A stretch of 6,452 bases of DNA from Candidatus Tayloriibacteriota bacterium (GTDB taxonomy: Bacteria > Patescibacteriota > Minisyncoccia > Phycocordibacterales > PALSA-1337), in assembly GCA_003170325.1 (NCBI GenBank), contig PMZP01000027.1:1-6452 (forward strand), written 5' to 3'. Below are positions 5,386 through 6,452 of this stretch, one piece after another; position 1 is the first letter of the stretch, and every line of letters begins with the position of its first letter. The position numbers were made by a program, and so were the translations under genes. Under the pieces are notes generated by a model. The model ran no database searches. It saw only the letters and a program-made list of their open reading frames with translations, and was not told where the DNA came from.

Positions 5386-5544
5386 GTGGGACCTCTGGCT
5401 TTCGGAGGTCATCCTACGTCTTTCCCAGAGGAAGAAGCCCCTTTGTGCCCAGATTGCGGCCATCGGACTGTCAGGAAGGGTCTGATACACCAGTGCCTGA
5501 ACTGCGGCACCGAAGTTGGTAGAGGTGGTTACTTCGACCGTTAA
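5386..5544 (+). CDS. Small zinc-ribbon protein
   Basis: This 52-residue protein carries one zinc ribbon: CPDCG (21-25) and CLNCG (37-41), with Cys21, Cys24, Cys37 and Cys40 as the likely zinc ligands. The spacing CxxC-x12-CxxC and the wording TVRKGLIHQCLNCG recall the C-terminal zinc finger of some class II ribonucleotide reductases, and short free-standing ribbons. I chose GTG at 5386 because AAGG (5377-5380) lies 5 nt upstream and the frame has no ATG between the upstream stop and the zinc ligands. A longer version starting at 5272 would overlap the preceding gene by over 100 bases and lacks support. The start sits 8 nt after the preceding stop, so translation is probably coupled. A strong terminator follows 21 bases after the TAA. 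The function is not known; nucleic-acid or protein binding is a guess. Confidence 0.65.
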   Translation: MGPLAFGGHPTSFPEEEAPLCPDCGHRTVRKGLIHQCLNCGTEVGRGGYFDR

Positions 5545-5565
5545 TCGGACTCAAAACTTGTGTCG

Positions 5566-5594
5566 GCCCCGCCTTAACTGGTTGGGGCTTTTTT
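5566..5594 (+). terminator. Intrinsic terminator of the zinc-ribbon operon
   Basis: GCCCC (5566-5570) pairs with GGGGC (5584-5588), extended inward by weaker pairs, followed directly by six T (5589-5594). It lies 21 bases after the zinc-ribbon stop and closes the rightward gene group. Confidence 0.85.
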
Positions 5595-5618
5595 AAATAT
5601 AATCAGCCAGTGCAAGAT

Positions 5619-5646
5619 TTGCGCTAAACCTTAACTAGTGTATACT
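5619..5646 (+). promoter_or_regulatory. Promoter of the candidate small RNA
   Basis: TTGCGC (5619-5624), a 16-base spacer and TATACT (5641-5646) make a fair sigma-70-type promoter. The expected start is near 5653, just before a perfect hairpin and 40 bases before a terminator. An imperfect dyad, AGTGCAAGATTTGCGCT (5609-5625), overlaps the -35 and could be an operator, but that is speculative. Confidence 0.4.
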
Positions 5647-5652
5647 CATCAT

Positions 5653-5725
5653 GTCTATCAGTTTCCATTAACTGATAGGGTATTACATCCAAGGGCAGTC
5701 CTCCTCGCGGAGGGCTGCTTTCGTT
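5653..5725 (+). ncRNA. Candidate small RNA with two hairpins
   Basis: Between the operon terminator at 5594 and the convergent NYN fragment lies a unit with promoter, body and terminator. From a start near 5653 the RNA would hold a perfect 9-bp hairpin, CUAUCAGUU (5655-5663) with AACUGAUAG (5670-5678) around a 6-base loop. A 15-base single-stranded linker follows, then the terminator hairpin, for about 73 nt. The terminator stem includes CCUCC, which resembles an anti-Shine-Dalgarno sequence but would be paired. No known RNA family is recognised. The alternative is that these are merely back-up terminators between convergent transcripts. Confidence 0.4.
5694..5725 (+). terminator. Terminator hairpin between convergent transcripts
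   Basis: An 11-bp stem (5694-5704 with 5709-5719, two G-U pairs) has a UCGC loop and is followed by UUUCGUU. Pairing and tail are better on the plus strand. Read on the minus strand the stem has mismatches and no T-run, though it sits immediately beyond the NYN fragment stop. Confidence 0.55.
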
Positions 5726-6116
5726 ATGCGGTCTTGACTTCTTGTTTCTCCTCCCTGCGGCGCAATTCTCTGCCCCAGATATCCTTCTCGATCAAGAGTA
5801 CGTCGGTATAGCCGTCCGTGCCGGTCCTTAATTCCTCTGATACGTTATTTTTAGAAGAAAATACATATACTTTCTTTCCACCGTTACGAAGATAGGTTGC
5901 CAATGCCAGAAAATCCGAATCTCCGCTAAACAGAACCGCTGTATTATATTTTTTGGCGTGATGTATGGCATCTATGGTCATTTCAACGTCCATATTTCCT
6001 TTCTCTTCAATCGAGTCGCCATTTTCATCGGTTACTGCTATCCTCTTCAAATCATATGTGGGGAGCTTGGGACGATGTCCGAATAGCTTTGTTTGACTTT
6101 TCGGTTCTTGAATAGA
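5724..6116 (-). pseudogene. NYN/LabA-like ribonuclease domain, N-terminally truncated
   Basis: The reading frame encodes the C-terminal two thirds of a NYN-domain (LabA/DUF88-like, PIN-fold) protein, a family of metal-dependent ribonucleases. Counting from a TTG at 6050, KGNMDVEMTIDAI (17-29) supplies one conserved Asp, and the SGDSDF motif (42-47) supplies two more. GKKVYVFSSKNNVSEELR (59-76) is the usual later strand and helix. Recognisable coding continues upstream of that TTG (KLPTYDLKRIAV). However, the frame then meets the TAG of the DUF805 gene with no ATG or ribosome-binding site in between. The expected first strand carrying an initial catalytic Asp (an IDxxN-type motif) is missing, since about 60-80 N-terminal residues are replaced by the DUF805 gene. 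It is therefore most likely a decayed gene cut by a rearrangement. Expression of a short product from TTG 6050 cannot be ruled out. Confidence 0.7.
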
Positions 6117-6452
6117 CTAATTCGTATTCTTGCCAAATATTGAGACCCAAAGTTTTCCCGAATCTATATTTCCGTATTTATTTGGTCCTGTCGATCCCTT
6201 TGAAATACCGAGGAAGAGAAGTAATACACCTCCAATTATGAGAGGACAACCCAAGAAAATTGATAGTAATATGCTCCCCAACTTGTTCCAACCCAGGTCG
6301 TAACATCTTCTAAGAGAGATTGAGAAACCGAAAATCCATATAAGAAACATGAAAAGATCCAGTATTATAACTTGAGACATATTTTCGTCAGACCAGCCAA
6401 AGTTTTTTGCCAACTCATTTGTAACAATTATCCAGAGTATAAACAATGTAAT
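6117..6452 (-). CDS. DUF805 family membrane protein, 5' end beyond the window
   Basis: The frame is open to the window edge, so the start lies outside; the TTG at 6446 is not a credible start. The visible 112 residues hold three hydrophobic stretches: one at the very beginning, one around MSQVIILDLFMFLIWIFGF, and one around LGSILLSIFLGCPLIIGG. The second ends in the family signature RRCYDLGWNKLG, the equivalent of RRLHDxG in YhaH-type DUF805 proteins. The C-terminal STGPNKYGN matches the typical GxNKYGxN ending. DUF805 proteins are small inner-membrane proteins of unknown function. The gene is visibly more AT-rich than nrdJ or the DUF1761 gene. Its TAG stop lies in the same frame as the NYN fragment, immediately before it, suggesting that it was joined to the NYN gene by recombination. 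Confidence 0.75.
   Translation of the reverse strand: MTLFILWIIVTNELAKNFGWSDENMSQVIILDLFMFLIWIFGFSISLRRCYDLGWNKLGSILLSIFLGCPLIIGGVLLLFLGISKGSTGPNKYGNIDSGKLWVSIFGKNTN

Noticed and set aside
5381..5485. 34-codon frame from ATG 5381
   Set aside because: It shares the AAGG site but overlaps the zinc-ribbon cysteine codons in another frame; the CxxC pattern shows the GTG frame is the coding one.

Overview
The window looks like bacterial chromosome with small, tightly packed genes. The gene set is RNase P RNA, a monomeric-type class II ribonucleotide reductase with an added ATP-cone, and several short membrane or DUF proteins of the DUF192, DUF1761, DUF805 and LiaI/LiaF-like kinds. Together with a NYN-domain fragment this is reminiscent of Candidatus Patescibacteria (CPR) or a similar small-genome lineage. 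That assignment is inferred from gene style; no marker gene in the window proves it.

Left part (1-1054). The RNase P RNA gene rnpB lies on the minus strand with a good promoter and an intrinsic terminator. Beyond its 3' end is a very AT-rich stretch with two DnaA-box-like 9-mers one helical turn apart and a leftward extended -10 promoter. On the other side of the rnpB promoter, a 519-base gene-free interval (536-1054) holds a possible rightward small transcript with its own terminator, then a set of four related 18-bp palindromes arranged as two inverted-repeat pairs, then a hairpin that probably ends the nrdJ transcript.

Middle (1055-4308). A complete 775-residue adenosylcobalamin-dependent ribonucleoside-triphosphate reductase is on the minus strand with all expected catalytic and redox residues. 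Upstream of it is a 297-base spacer whose main content is a 108-nt imperfect hairpin. Before that comes a two-gene minus-strand operon: a 55-residue two-helix membrane protein, then a membrane-anchored DUF192 protein, 2 nt apart.

Right part (4309-6452). Divergently transcribed on the plus strand are a four-helix DUF1761 membrane protein, an unrecognised 163-residue protein, and a 52-residue zinc-ribbon protein that starts 8 nt past the preceding stop. The zinc-ribbon frame is separated from the 163-residue frame by a (CT)6 tract that could switch the two between separate and fused forms. A strong terminator follows, then a candidate small RNA with its own promoter and terminator. Converging on these from the right edge (minus strand) are a NYN ribonuclease-like fragment lacking its N-terminal part and a DUF805 membrane gene cut by the window end. 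The two share one open frame broken only by the DUF805 stop codon.

The items most worth a second look are the palindrome quartet (713-892), the CT-tract junction (5364-5386), the hairpin downstream of the DUF192 gene (3568-3675), the truncated NYN gene, and the two candidate small RNAs.
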